A stretch of 64,000 nucleotides of DNA from Butyriboletus loyo (Eukaryota; Basidiomycota; Agaricomycetes; Boletales; Boletaceae). Position numbers and translations under genes: made by a program. The DNA is taken from NCBI GenBank assembly GCA_038093515.1, contig JBBPSI010000017.1, positions 62,001-126,000 on the forward strand, in the 5' to 3' direction. This document shows, piece by piece, positions 24,044 to 35,539 of the stretch. The number at the start of each line of letters is the position of its first letter. Positions within the stretch are counted from its first letter, which is position 1. The notes under the pieces were generated by a model. That model did no database searches. It was given only the letters and a program-made list of their open reading frames with translations, and was not told the origin of the DNA.

Positions 24044-25511
24044 TCAAACGAAGAGGACGTGAACCGTTTTAGATGACTGTTCGGAACGCAACGTGTCAGT
24101 AAAGGCTCGGGGACATTGGAAATGATGAAAAAAATAAAAAATAAAAAGGAACACACCAATCTTCATGCCCTGGTCTGCCGTCAGGAGCTCCAGGCCAAGC
24201 TTGTGTGGCGCGAGCATCTCCCGACACTGATCCCCAATGACATGGCTTATCGGCCGCTCCGTGCTGAAATGTTCCTTGCAGTGCATGATGTATACCCTCA
24301 GACCCGTGAGCGCGCCATATAACGCCTCGGGCGGGAGCGGGCCCCTCTTCTGTTTTTTCCTCGGACGCGACGACGATCCTGTCGCTTTGCTCATACCCTC
24401 GAGAGATTTGCGCGCGAGAACGACCTCGGTCGCGAGCGAGATCATCTCCTGGACGACGTGGTCCGGACTGAGGTGACCCCACAAAACGTCGTTCGGTCGA
24501 CCGGCGGGATATGAGCACTCGATAAACACGGCGGAGAGGTCATGCGGGATCTTGGGTGCCGCTGCCTGCCAGACGGTGACGTTCCTTGGATTGACGGCGA
24601 TGCTGTCAGGCTCGACGTCGCCAAAGAAGACGAATTCGTGCTTGGTAGGTATGTGTTTGATGAAGAAGCACGAGCTTTCGTAGAACCCCAACTCGTTCTT
24701 GCCATGACTGATCTCCATGGTGCGCACCGCGACGTCGGGGAATATCGTCTTGTATTTACCATCGGCGTGGAGTCTAGATGGTGCCGTCACATCCGAATGT
24801 GGGTGAAGGATATACATGGTTAGCCCCAGACATCGGAGTTTCGTCAAGGATATGAATGAAAAGCACGAGACTCACGCGTGGTAGACCAACTTGTATAACG
24901 GATTCGTCTCGTCATAGGTGGCTAATCTGGGCCAAACACGATCGGAGAAGACGGTCTCTAGATCTCTAAGCGTTTGCGGGGAACCATATATTCGTTTGCT
25001 ACAGCCTCCGATCGTGCCAGCAGCCATGACTAGAGAGCTGATGTGGTCCAGATGCGCGTGCGTGAGCAGAAAGCATCTGATTTTAATGTCGTTCAATGTA
25101 TATTCTTCGAGGTGGTAAGCAGGGGAAATGACACGCTTACTTGACGTTGGAATATATAGTAAAGGGCGTTATCTTTTTCGAGGAATCTTCGTCTGCAGGA
25201 CGTTCACCAAAAATGTCTGGGTTCCCGTTCATGATCTGCTTGAGCGCACCATACCCGGACCCTTGGGGTTATGAGGGGGAAAGTCAATTCAATGATCAGC
25301 CAATAACGACGCGTTCGGCGGATATGGGCGCGCACCTGCTTCGAGTGCAACAATGCCATCGTCCCAAGGGGCATTACATGGTTTGACCAAATATCTGTAG
25401 AAGCAGTTGAGGAAAAAAGACGTGGCACGGACTCTGGGAGACATACGCTGACAAGTTGGTTTCATCGAGACCGCCGCCTGAGCCGACGACCACGATATCG
25501 AATGCGGGCAT
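24044..25511 (-). CDS. PDE1: Class II (low-affinity) cAMP phosphodiesterase Pde1
   Basis: Hydrolyses cAMP to AMP; damps PKA signalling in fungi. Metallo-beta-lactamase fold enzymes of this class carry HxHxDH, seen here as LLTHAHLDHISSLV. The start M-P-A-F-D-I-V-V-V-G-S-G-G-G at 25511 matches the family N terminus (the GSGGG loop). Following exons give SGYGALKQIM, ITPFTIYSNVK, CSKRIYGSPQTLRDL, then CFFIKH, FVFFGDVEPDSI, AVFIECSYP, LWGHLSPDH and GLRVYIMHCKE, all typical. A Lys/Arg-rich insert (SRPRKKQKRG) interrupts the last third. The final intron could be skipped without breaking the frame, so the last 40 residues are uncertain. Stop at 24044. Confidence 0.9.
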
Positions 25512-26142
25512 GAGAGAGTCGGGAGGAGGCAGGTTGAAGAGGAGGCAGGTTAAATAGGCATCGGCGGTAGATGGTACTCGGAGCGTCGGTGTGTGTACGC
25601 AAGGCACACGTCTCGGCTAATCGAAATGTCATCGTAAAAGCCTGAATTCTCGACAAAAACAACACCGCCAATCTTGTTTTTGGCGTCCTTTTTGACGTTC
25701 TCAGTCTGTGAGCTGCGCAGCCCCCCACAGCATCGCGTATGTACCTTGTTCTGGCCTGGCTTGTTTTCTGTAAATCGGAATCACAGAATCCGTGTGATAA
25801 TCCAAAGACTTGGAAGGACGTCCGACAGGTTCCAGCATCGCACTCGGAGGCCGACTCTCGTGTCTGGCACTCCTCGACTCATCCTGCACGATATTTTTGG
25901 TAAAAGACCGAGTTCATGGAAAATGTATAAAAGCGAAAAGAAAAACCAAAAAGAGGGTAATTTCGTAGGAATGAGCGTGCATGTGTGAGTATGTATTCCA
26001 GAAAGATCAAAGGACTTCCACCGCCGATTCTTCAAGGAGAGACCACGAAACAAAAAAGACGAGGAACCAAAAAAAAAAGGAAAGAAAATAATACAGTACG
26101 AGATGGCTGATAAAATATTACGATGCATCGTGACCGATCTCC
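25512..26142. other. Interval between PDE1 promoter and EDE1 3' end
   Basis: About 630 bp. No gene recognised; A-rich runs near 25935-25955 and 26045-26090 on the + strand. Holds the PDE1 promoter and the EDE1 3' UTR. Confidence 0.4.
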
Positions 26143-29100
26143 TCATTGCGAACCCAACAGATTGTTCAGTGCTCTTGGTACATCATAATCGTATGCTTCA
26201 AGTGCTGCAATTGCTTGGTTCCGGCTGAATCCCATCGCCGCGAGTTGCTTGACGGGCTCAACGTCATCATCGACCACCGGCGTGGCCGCACCCAGTTCTT
26301 CAGCCCGCGCGGGGTGCCGTCCCGATTGCGATGCGGGCACAGGTGGCATCGTGTCCTGCTTCTTTCTTTTACCAAACAGGCGAATCTGAAAAAAAACACA
26401 CACACACAAATCAGTAGACACTACATAAATCGGAAATAGAACTCACACTAAGTTTAGAGTGACGCGGTGGTGGAGCGGGCTTCTCGTGTACAGCTTCTTT
26501 CGTTGATGAAGAGGTCGACGGCCGCTGCGTCTTCGGAGAGGCGACTCGGGGTGGTGGCGACATGGCGCGTGGCTGGGGGGAACTCGACCGTATCGACGAG
26601 GTAACGTGAGGAGAAGTAGATCCTCGTGGAGACGTTGGAGGTGACAGGGAATGCTTCCCAGCATCAGAATGGGGTGGAGACGCCAGATTTGTAGGAACAT
26701 TTGAAGCCCGCGATGAGAATGAATCATCAAGCTTCAGGGCCTGAGACGAATCAAGCCCTCCGAATGCTTGCTCAAATGAAATACTACCTAGACCTGGCTG
26801 GTCCACCACCGTCTTCTCAGGTTGAGGAGCACTCGTTTTGACGGGCCACGCGTCCGATGAGAAAGCATCATCAAATAAGACCGGTGCCTGTGCGGGGACT
26901 GCCTTCATAGCGGCCGGTGCGCTACCATTCACAGGTAAGGAGAACATATCTTGCGCGTTATTTGCAGTCGCCGTCACGTTTTGCGTGGTCGTAGTGTTTC
27001 CATTCGCAGGGGGAACACCAGATGAGGTCGTAGATAAGAATTCGGTCCCCGTTCCTGAGGAAGTGCCAAAATCAAAATTGTCCTCAAACGCAGAGTCAAA
27101 CGAGAGGTTCGAGACTGTCTGCGCAGGGCCACTGGAGGAACTCTTGCCGAACGCTTCGTCAAGATTGCTTAGGTCACTGCTGCCCTTGCTTGCCACAGGC
27201 GTATTGATAAAAGTAAACCCTGCATCGTGACCGTCTTCGGTTGTAGTGGTGGGCTTCGTCAGGGGCACACCGAATGCGTCAAAGGCGGCCGAGTCATTTT
27301 GAGCTGGCGAACCGTCTGACGCGGGAGATACAACCACTAATGATCCATCACTGGGAGCACCAAAGATATCGTCGAACGAAACAGGGGCAAGGTGTGGCGC
27401 AGATTCGTTCTTGGTCGGGGGTACCTCGGGGGGATGAGTCTCCTGGTCCTGTGAACTCCACTCGTGCCTTTCTTCCTCATCGCTATCTGTGTCGCTGTCC
27501 GTTTCGTTGACATCTAAGTCGTGTAGATCCGTTGCCAAGTTCGTCTCGTTCTCTTTACCATCACCCTGCCCCGATAGAATGTCATCCAAGGCAGGGAAAT
27601 GGGCGGCGGCAGAGTCTAATGAGGGAAATTGTGGCGTTGCCTCACCGCCAACGTTCACGGGCGTGTTACTGTTTGGAGGTGTGCTAAACATTTCTTCTTC
27701 TGTGGGCGATGAGACAACTTCGCCAAACTCTCCGATCGTCGCTTTGACTTTCGGCGTGCTCAAGTTCACATCTGTCGCGTCATTGTCCGGAGCAACCTCG
27801 GAAGATGGCTGCGGTGCAGGGTCAAAGGCTTGGGAGATGCCAAATGGGTCATCGAGTGTGGTGGCCGCCACACTAGGTGGAGACAAACCAGGGGGAGGCG
27901 GTACGGATGCAGATGAGAAGGACGTAAAAGGCGACTGTGACCGAGGAGTTGATGTTCCCGAGGACATCGCCAATCTCTCAAATGGGTTGTTACTCTTGCC
28001 GCTGCTGGGGCTCAAAGGGCCGCTGCCGCCCGTGATGTTGGGGGAAATTGGTAATAGGTGGGCAGTAGCAAATGACGTCGAGTCAGCGGGGGACTTGGCC
28101 CTCTCGGAATCGGGGAGTGGCTGTGGCGAGGCCAATGCCTTCCCGGCGCCGGCCTCCGCTTCCTCTCGTTCTTTGACCGTATTGGCAAGATCCTCTTGCG
28201 CTTCTTCGAGCTCCTGGTCAACCTTGGCCTTCTCAGACTCTTTTGTTGCAAGCTGCTTGCGGGCAATTGCAAGAAGACCTTTTTGTTGCTTGGCATCCTT
28301 TTTGGTTTTCTCGACCTCTTGCTTGATGGCAGCGACCTGCGTGGTCACCTCAGCCATGCGACGATTGAGGTCACGAACTTCCTCCTTATCTCGCAGGAAT
28401 GATCCTTCAATCTCCGCCTTCTCCACACGAATCGCACTAAGGTCGCTCTCGCTCCTAATCAACTTTTCTCTCACTTTCTGGATCTCCGCATTCTGGTTAG
28501 CGTGTCGTTCCTTGAGCGCGTTCAGCAAACCCGTCTCGGTCTCAAAGGAAGCTTTCGCAGAAGCGAGTTGAGTCTCCAAAGCAGAGAGCTGAGCCGCTTG
28601 GTTGGCGAGTGTGACTTCCAAGGCTTCTCGCTCGGCCTTGGCGTTCTGTAGTGACGTATTCGTGGAAGTGACCTGGTTCTGGAGGTTTCCGGTCTCCACA
28701 GATCGGTCATGTAGTGGCGGGTGTGTTTCGTCATCATCTCCGAGGAGATCCTTGTGAAATGCTGAAATTGAACGCCAAAGTGTGGATAAGTCATCGGGAG
28801 GAAAAGAGGAAACACATGAGCGTACAATTACGAGTTGCTGAAGCAAAGGGATCCTCTGGAACTTGGAATGCACGGGTGACCGGAGGTGGGGAGATTGTTG
28901 AAGGCGCGATCCCGGTCGCCTGAGGTTGAAGCATATTGTGCTGGGGTTGGGTGTTCACAGTTGATGTCGGAGGGGAGTCGTCCCACAAGAGATCACGTAT
29001 TGCTTCGGTTGGCGGAGGCGGAGGCGCGGTTACAAATGGTGAAGCAGGACCGTTCGATCGCATGGACGGAGGTACGAGAGTTGGAGGAAGCGTAGCTGGT

Positions 29101-30422
29101 ATCTCCTTGCCTTCAAGTTTGCCTTGAATCAGATGCATCGCTACCGAAAATCCGTCCCGTGTCAAACGTCCATCATTATTGATGTCGGCAAGATCCCTTT
29201 GGAAAGAATCAGTCTATTTCCAAAGAGCCGCGGGGGACGAACGTACCAAACTTGAGCAAGGACTTCCTCCGGCAACTTGGACTGCAACATGAAGGGAACT
29301 GCAACATCGCCTTCGATATATCCTCGTTTGAGCGAATCCAGGTTATCAAAGAAACGATCTGCGCTGGCCTTCTCGACAGGGGTAACATCCCAAAGCACTG
29401 TAGCTTGAGGAACCACGCCGGCGAAAGGTGGGACAGCAGGTGTTTGAACAACCGGCGCAGGTCGTCGGGAAGGGAGTGTAGGTGCTAGATTCGGTTGACC
29501 CGTGAAGTTTGTTTGCACAGGTGGTTGCTTAACAGGCACCGGAAATGATGATGTTGTTGCCGGGCTCATGGGATGCCCGCTACTGCCGGTTATGTGGGCA
29601 ACTACAACGGCTCCACCTGCTTGCTCATACAATCCTGGAGGGAGCGATGTGGGTATGAAGGATAACTGGTTGGACATGGTGGCTTGAATTAAGTACATTG
29701 CTATCGTAAAGTCGATCAAGTCGAGCGCGCCGCGATCTTGCGTGTCTGCCAAAGACCTGAAAGAGAGGTTCGAAAACCATGCAACGTCAAGACCGAAGAG
29801 ATGCAGACCATATCTGAGACAACTTGTCGACAGGAAGCTTGGACTTGAAGAAGACGTTGCGGGCGTTCTCACCTGTTGCAAGACTTGCGTCAGTCCGAAT
29901 CCGACCAAGAAAACCCCGGCGTACTACTCAATAGACCGTTTACTGGCCCACAACCTTGGAAGAGCCTCACAAACTTGGCCTTGTCTTGTGGTGTGAGGAG
30001 AGGTAAACCTGGCGGAGGAGATTTCGGTATTGACATGCCCGTGCCTTGTGGGGCCAAAGGCGTATGAACACCATCGATGGTAGCGAGCGGACCCGCTATT
30101 ACACAAACGTCAGCGTGCGCAGCAAAGACAGGAATGTAACCCCACATTTGTTGAGCAGCGCTTGCGAGATCTTCTCTCCCTTCTGGGCCCAACTCATGAG
30201 ACGGACGGCGACGGCGACGCCCTTCCTGGTGAGGAAACCGTTGTTGTCTTCGTCTGCAATGCTCCATATCTCGCCGAGCACGGTCGGTGCGAGCTTTGCG
30301 CCGCTGAATAGTCTGACTGCCACGTCGCCGGTGAGGATGCCAATCTTCTGAGGGTCTGCTTGGGTAAAGATCTGGTTGACGAGGGCGAGTTCTGCGGGTG
30401 TCGGCGTGAAATGGGAAGTCAT
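26143..30422 (-). CDS. EDE1: EH-domain endocytic scaffold Ede1 (Eps15-like)
   Basis: Early-arriving coat protein of clathrin-mediated endocytosis at the plasma membrane. Start M-T-S-H-F-T-P-T at 30422. Three EH domains: (1) [33 protein letters not shown], (2) [36 protein letters not shown], (3) [37 protein letters not shown] long Gln/Glu/Lys coiled coil follows ([20 protein letters not shown] onward, about 28,730-28,150). Next is a roughly 500-residue acidic, Ser/Pro-rich tail with repeated [25 protein letters not shown] boxes. The C-terminal UBA domain reads [34 protein letters not shown]. The intron before the UBA exon has a TG repeat directly before the acceptor. Ends GSQ at 26143. Confidence 0.95.
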
Positions 30423-30749
30423 GGTAACGACGAGGAAGACGTTATGGGAGTGTTATAAGTTAAAAGCGCGAATAGGACGAGTAATCCAAACTGGCGACAA
30501 AACTGCGCATCCAGAGGTGTGTGTAACTGCCAGCACAAAGAAGGAAAAAAGCCGAACCATAGCCGATGTGATTGATAGCGCAACCTCGCTACAACACCAA
30601 ATGGTCCAACTCGAGACGGTCATTTCGGTCATAACATACATTAAAACGGTATCGAAGAACGAAATGCTGACCAGCAGCAAAAATATCCCACCAACTACAA
30701 ACCGCCGCCGCGTTTCTGATCAAGGCAACATTGCTTCATTACTCATGAC

Positions 30750-31175
30750 GACGTCAATGAAATATTCTCGGACGAGGTCGCAAACTGTCCATCGATACAT
30801 GCGATATCGCCATCATTGCAAGACGAGCTGATGGCCAGCGTTGAGTATCGGTCGTTCAGCGCTTTAGCAGCAATTGCTGAAGCCACGAACTGCGCCTGAA
30901 GGAAGCGTGCATCGGCCTCGTGTAGACATACATGCTTACTTTGCAAGGGGCAATGACCTCTTGTGCTCCAGCTTGAGAGAACCGCCATGCAATGTTATCA
31001 TTCGTGTAGTAGTTCCCGCATCCCACTCGTTGGGAACTACCCAGCATAGGTGATATATCTACCTGATAGCAGGTGGTAAATTGACGCAGTGTTGTTACAA
31101 TGCGAGCTGGCTGTCAGATTGGCGTATTGATCGCCGAGTGCTTTAGCGGCGGGGCCGTTCTACTGAACCTGCAAC
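30750..31175 (-). pseudogene. Relic resembling a fungal chitin-binding-type (CBM19-like) protein
   Basis: Two minus-strand stretches read as the same motif: AAKALGDQYANLTASSHCN (about 31,083-31,150) and AAKALNDRYSTLAISSSCN followed by DGDIACIDGQFA (about 30,785-30,880). I associate this pattern (KALN..F..L...S.C..G..ACV.G.FA) with secreted basidiomycete proteins carrying CBM19-like chitin-binding modules; that is from memory, not a search. A stop codon (complement of CTA at 31160-31162) lies just before the first motif, where the family has Gln. The expected Cys-rich continuation after GQFA is missing. I read it as a decayed tandem-module gene; a live gene with unusual splicing is less likely. 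Confidence 0.4.
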
Positions 31176-31432
31176 GGGGATAAACCAGGGGCGTCGATGT
31201 GCATGCTGTGATGTTGGATCACCGGGCAATATGCGAGTCCCGAATGTATCGACCCTGTAGCGGGAGAGGATGACTGTGACCGTGTTAGTCATCCTACATT
31301 TAAATCTCCGCGGCGAAGGGGTCACATGATGAGCGCGTCCCGGCTTGCCTTCGAGTTGCGGTGTAGTTCTTTTCCAACTTGAACTTGTTGTACTTTGGAC
31401 TGCTTGTATCACCGCGCCGCATTCACGAAATA

Positions 31433-32336
31433 ATGGACCAGATCACTTCCTCGCTTGCCCCTCCACGAACTTCCCAAAAGTCAACCCCACCTGGTCCAAG
31501 TGCCGATGGGCCTGGCAGCGTGACGAAACGGTGGGATTCGATTCATTCTCCCCCGCACGAGAGCACGATGATTGACAAGCAATTTCCAGACTGAGTAGCG
31601 AACTTATGTCGCTCATGGTGCGTTGTCTAGTCTGACCAGCTCTCAATTCTCACTGCCATCGAGTAGATGTCTTCTTCCCCTGGCATTGTTCGTAACACGT
31701 TCATCTTATACCACGTTTGTTTCACTAAACTCTCGGTAGTCTGCATTCCCCAAGAATGACTCCAATTTATTTGAATGGGCTGGAACGATAGAAGGTGCCG
31801 CTGGAACAGTTCGTCTTTGCAATGGATTCTTGGATGTCGCTGACTCGTGGCAAAGATCTACGCTGGACTGACGCTCCGCATCTCAATCTCATTTCCTAGC
31901 AACTATCCATACACCGCTCCCGCCATTAAATTCGACACGCCATGTTATCACCCGAATGTAGACATCCAGAGTGGTGCTATCTGCCTGGACATCCTGCAGG
32001 CACGTGTTTTGTCGAGCCCTGTCGTCTTTGTGCTAAATCGGGAACTAGGACAAGTGGTCTGCCGTTTACAGTGTACAAACGGTTCTTTTATCTTTGCAGT
32101 CATTGCTGGGAGGTGGGCACTCATCTTGTTCGTACGTTCCTGCCAACGTTAATCTGCCGTGGCTCAAGAACCGAACAATGCTTCCCCTTTGAATGCGGAT
32201 GCTGCCGGACTTTGGAACGACCCAGAAGGCAAGTGCTCGCTTTATCGTGTCTTCTGTCACAAGCTCAGGGATTCCGTCATCAGCGTACAAAACCCAGCTC
32301 ATGAAACATTATCGTCCCTTCGACAACTCCTCGTGA
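31433..32336 (+). CDS. Ubiquitin-conjugating enzyme E2, UBE2C/Ubc11 type
   Basis: E2 partner of the anaphase-promoting complex in its best-studied relatives. Start M-D-Q-I-T-S-S-L at 31433, with a disordered Ser/Pro N-terminal extension like UBE2C. Spliced exons give [59 protein letters not shown], then CYHPNVD and ICLDILQ with the catalytic Cys. These are followed by [41 protein letters not shown] and the tail [11 protein letters not shown]. Stop TGA at 32334-32336. Introns are 45-60 nt. Two start with GC rather than GT: 32000-32048 and 32229-32283. One residue more than in human UBE2C separates HPNVD from ICLD. Confidence 0.87.
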
Positions 32337-32721
32337 GGTCGTCGTCTGCGATTACTACTTGCTTCCGTGTGTTCGCAGACAACCGTTGAAGGCCCGTACA
32401 GTGGTTACCGTAGATCTGTACCGTTTTTCAATGTATTCTGTTCCCATCCCGATCGTGGTATCTCTCTTGCAATTGGATGGCGGATGTCGGAATTGCCCGA
32501 AACGGGGAACAGGTGCGGTGCAATTCTCCACGCTCGTCGTTAACGAGCAACCTTCGTCCGAGCGTTCCACAAAACATTCTTCATTGTTGGCTGGATTGAT
32601 TCCACATTTCTATCTCTCGCCTGGTCGCGATAGAAGCGAGGTGCGCGTTCACTCCTTGCCTCACTATTTTCATCTGATCGAATATTCGAGCAGCACTATC
32701 ATCACTCTTTTCATGCTCACA
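32337..32721. other. Interval downstream of the E2 gene
   Basis: 385 bp. Open on the + strand in one frame but without recognisable motifs; likely 3' UTR of the E2 gene and promoter of the next small gene. Confidence 0.35.
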
Positions 32722-33108
32722 ATGCGTCGTCGTGGACCCCCCACTTCCCTTCGTCTCTTCCAGGGTCCTCTCCCACCTCGTTCCCAACCCAAACATACTC
32801 TTCCATCCGTCCCTCGCCCCGTCTTCCAACTCGAAGGGTCACTTCCGTGGGGTCCTTCTCCAGCGCCACGAACGCGGCAGGCAAATACTGACTACCTCAT
32901 CTTCCCTGACCTGCCACCCCTGAGTTCTCCCGAGCTAGCTGCTATCTGCCGGCCAAGTAGCAATGGCAACTCGACTCCCAGCTCCTCCCCTACTTGGAGT
33001 CCGACCAAGAGAGTGCGGGGGCCATGGGATGACTCCTCGTGCTTCAACTTTGTGGTCGACGTGGATAGTATTCTGGCGCCGCCAAAGCCAGTGGCAGCGG
33101 GCGTGTAA
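32722..33108 (+). CDS. Small Pro/Ser-rich hypothetical protein
   Basis: Not recognised. An uninterrupted frame of about 128 codons from the Met at 32722 (M-R-R-R-G-P-P). It is rich in Pro and Ser (RLFQGPLPPRSQPKHTLPSVP), with a central YLIFPDLPPLSSPELAA, a phospho-site-like SSPTWSPTKRVRGPWDDSS and a hydrophobic end FNFVVDVDSILAPPKP. The frame stays open far upstream to 32359, so the true start is unsure. Biased composition and the lack of introns mean it could be a chance frame, but the SPTKRV segment looks like a regulated linear motif. Confidence 0.4.
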   Translation: MRRRGPPTSLRLFQGPLPPRSQPKHTLPSVPRPVFQLEGSLPWGPSPAPRTRQANTDYLIFPDLPPLSSPELAAICRPSSNGNSTPSSSPTWSPTKRVRGPWDDSSCFNFVVDVDSILAPPKPVAAGV

Positions 33109-33756
33109 GCATGGTGTTGGGATCTGCTATTCTTTTCCTTGCTGCTGCTGGAAAGCACGATTCATCTGGATGGCAGGAGTGTTCATGTTATCATGTTGTT
33201 TATGTACTGGGCGCTCTGACATTGATCAATGTGTTGTAACCTTCGATCGGTAGCTCGAACGTCGCGCGCAAGGACGGTCGGCACCGCAGCGGTTGCTGCT
33301 TCGCAAATTCTTTTCTTGGTCGTAGATTCGGGTCTGGCGATGAGCACTTGTCCTGACGATCTCGACTGCTCTGAGACATCGTGTCCCCCACCGAGAACTT
33401 TGTTCTGCCGCGGATCCTCGACGTCGTTATTTGCAAGGATCTGCGATCGCACGTCGGTTTGAGCTCAGGAGGCGACTGGCCATTTGGATCGCGATCACCG
33501 CCGCTCCTGGTTCGAGCAAACCGGCAGGTTTTGTTGTGGCGAGTGCGAAAATGGGAAGAAAAAAAAAAAAAGATCATGGTGGCGTGGGGCCGTGGTTTAT
33601 CCGTTTCTTCAAGACAAGGCTTCGTCTCAATTCATCCACACCTTCTTATACGCTTTTCTCTTCCTCCCTCTCAATTTTCTGTTTCTTCTTTCTTTCTTCT
33701 TGTTCACGAGTAGTTTTAAAGGCTTTCTGCGGTATACGAGTTACAAAGTTTCCATC
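33109..33756. other. Probable PIN4 promoter and 5' leader
   Basis: 650 bp with only shadow frames. A run of 12 or more A at about 33557-33570 and a strongly pyrimidine-rich tract at about 33645-33712 directly upstream of the next start codon, as is common in fungal leaders. Confidence 0.4.
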
Positions 33757-35539
33757 ATGACAAGTTCACCGACACCTGACATTTTCAACGCCCAACCCTC
33801 CCAGCAGCGTCTCAACGACACTTACGATTACGATGGCTCAGCCTCAGGCAACGGCAGACAGCAGTACCAATTTACATCCCCTCCGATCCAGTCTCACTAC
33901 AATCCTCTCAATATGAACCCTTCCCCGCTCAAGCTCAAGCCTCTCCGTGGTGCTCTTCCCACCGTGCGTCTATCTCGCCTCAACTTCCTCCCTTTCATCT
34001 AGTCTTACTTTTATTTCTCAGCAATGGCTCGACAACTCTACGACCGGCCCTGAAAACCGATCTCTTTCACCCAACAACAATTCTGATTTTTCGTCCTCTG
34101 GTGGTTCCCCACCTATGGGTCATCTTGTTCCCCCTCCCGTAGCTCCTTCCACACCTGGTCAGAATCCCGATGACGAGATTATACCCACTGCTATTGTCAT
34201 CAAAAATATACCTTTCAACGTCAAACGCGAAACCCTCCTTGATATCATCGTAAGTCCATCTCCAGCAATTCGTCACTGATGGATTGATCAATATCACCTT
34301 TCTAGGCATCTCTCTCGATTCCTACCCCATATGCCTTCAATTACCATCTCGATCAACAGGGCTCGTTTCGTGGCCTGGCTTTTGCCAACTTCCGCCAAGC
34401 TGCCGACGCAGATGCGGTCGTGGCTGCCTTGAACGGCTTCGATGTCCAGGGTCGCAAACTCCGCGTGGAATACAAAAAAGTCTTACAGGCAGGTGAAAAA
34501 GAGCGTATTGAGAGAGAAAAGGCAATCCGCCGGATGCGCTCAATGCAGTTGGAAAAGGAACAGCAGGCCGTGGCTGCCGCTGCAGTAGTCGTTCAACACT
34601 CTTATGACGACTTTGGACCCATTGTTGCCCCATCTTTTACACCCCAGCGTTCTTTCTCGACTGGAGCGGTGTATCAGCACCCTCAGTATTCTCCGCCGCC
34701 TGTGCCACCGCTTCCGATCACGCAGGCCTTCAATCCTCCGACTTCTCCGCCTGTGGCACCGGCAACGCCCAATCCGTCGGAAAAGGCGTCCCCGTCTAAC
34801 GAGCTGGATTTGAACGACCCTTCAACCCTCGAGATTTACTCTAGGATCCTCCTTTTCAAGGACGATCGCATGAGGGACGAACTCGCGTTCTCACGGACGC
34901 TTACCCCCAAGCAAAGGAGGGTGGTTCATTTGATTGCTCAGAAACTGGGCGTGTATCATTACTCAGTTGGCGAAGGCGAAGATAGATATGCCGTCGTAAC
35001 TCGAATCGATCCTAACAGGGCATGTTTCCTTCGCTTATATTTACGTCTAAGAAGCGTTACTTATGTCATTTGCATTGCAGAGAGCCCAGCCTCCAACTTT
35101 ATCGCGCGCCCCTTCCGCGTACCTTTCGGCTTCCTCTTCCCAGTCTCAGCTAGCAAACACCCTACGCATGAAAAAATCAATGCCCGACATGAAGACCCTG
35201 CATACCCAAGCGCCACGTCTCACCACACGTGCGTCCAATGGGAATATTCGAGAGGGTTATGCCACCATTGCTTCTCCATCTCGCCGCTCTCCAGGGGGTT
35301 TTGGGTCCTTATTCGGTAATAACTTCGGAAGTACCTCCGTCCCTCCGGTACCAAGCCTCCCCTCCAGCGTAATGGGTTCGATGAATGGAAGCCTGAACGA
35401 GGTTAGCGGTGTCGTGAGGCAGCCACGCGGCCCTGGGAACGGTGGATTCGGAGCACGAAGGGCAACAAACACCGATGCGCAGAACCCACAGCGCGGAAGT
35501 GGCCTCGAGGCACGCACACACGAGCCTCTGGAGATATAG
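33757..35539 (+). CDS. RRM + R3H RNA-binding protein (Pin4/Mdt1, Cip1/Cip2-like)
   Basis: Cytoplasmic RNA-binding regulator; yeast Pin4 and fission-yeast Cip proteins act in stress and cell-cycle mRNA control. Start M-T-S-S-P-T-P-D-I at 33757. The RRM has RNP2 AIVIKNIPFNV and RNP1 GSFRGLAFANF, followed by VVAALNGFDVQGRKLRVEYKK, with an intron between LLDII and ASLSI. A basic helix (KERIEREKAIRRMRSMQLEK) and a Pro-rich linker precede the R3H domain: FKDDRMRDELAFSRTLTPKQ RRVVHLIAQKLGVYH. An intron after DPNR leads to a Ser/Pro/Gly tail (QSQLANTLRMKKSMPDMKTL) ending at 35539. About 520 residues. RRM followed by R3H is the diagnostic order. Confidence 0.88.

Noticed and set aside
27489..28571. 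A 360-codon open frame on the + strand
   Set aside because: It lies antisense to the coiled-coil and acidic tail exons of EDE1; the biased composition of the real gene keeps the opposite frame open.
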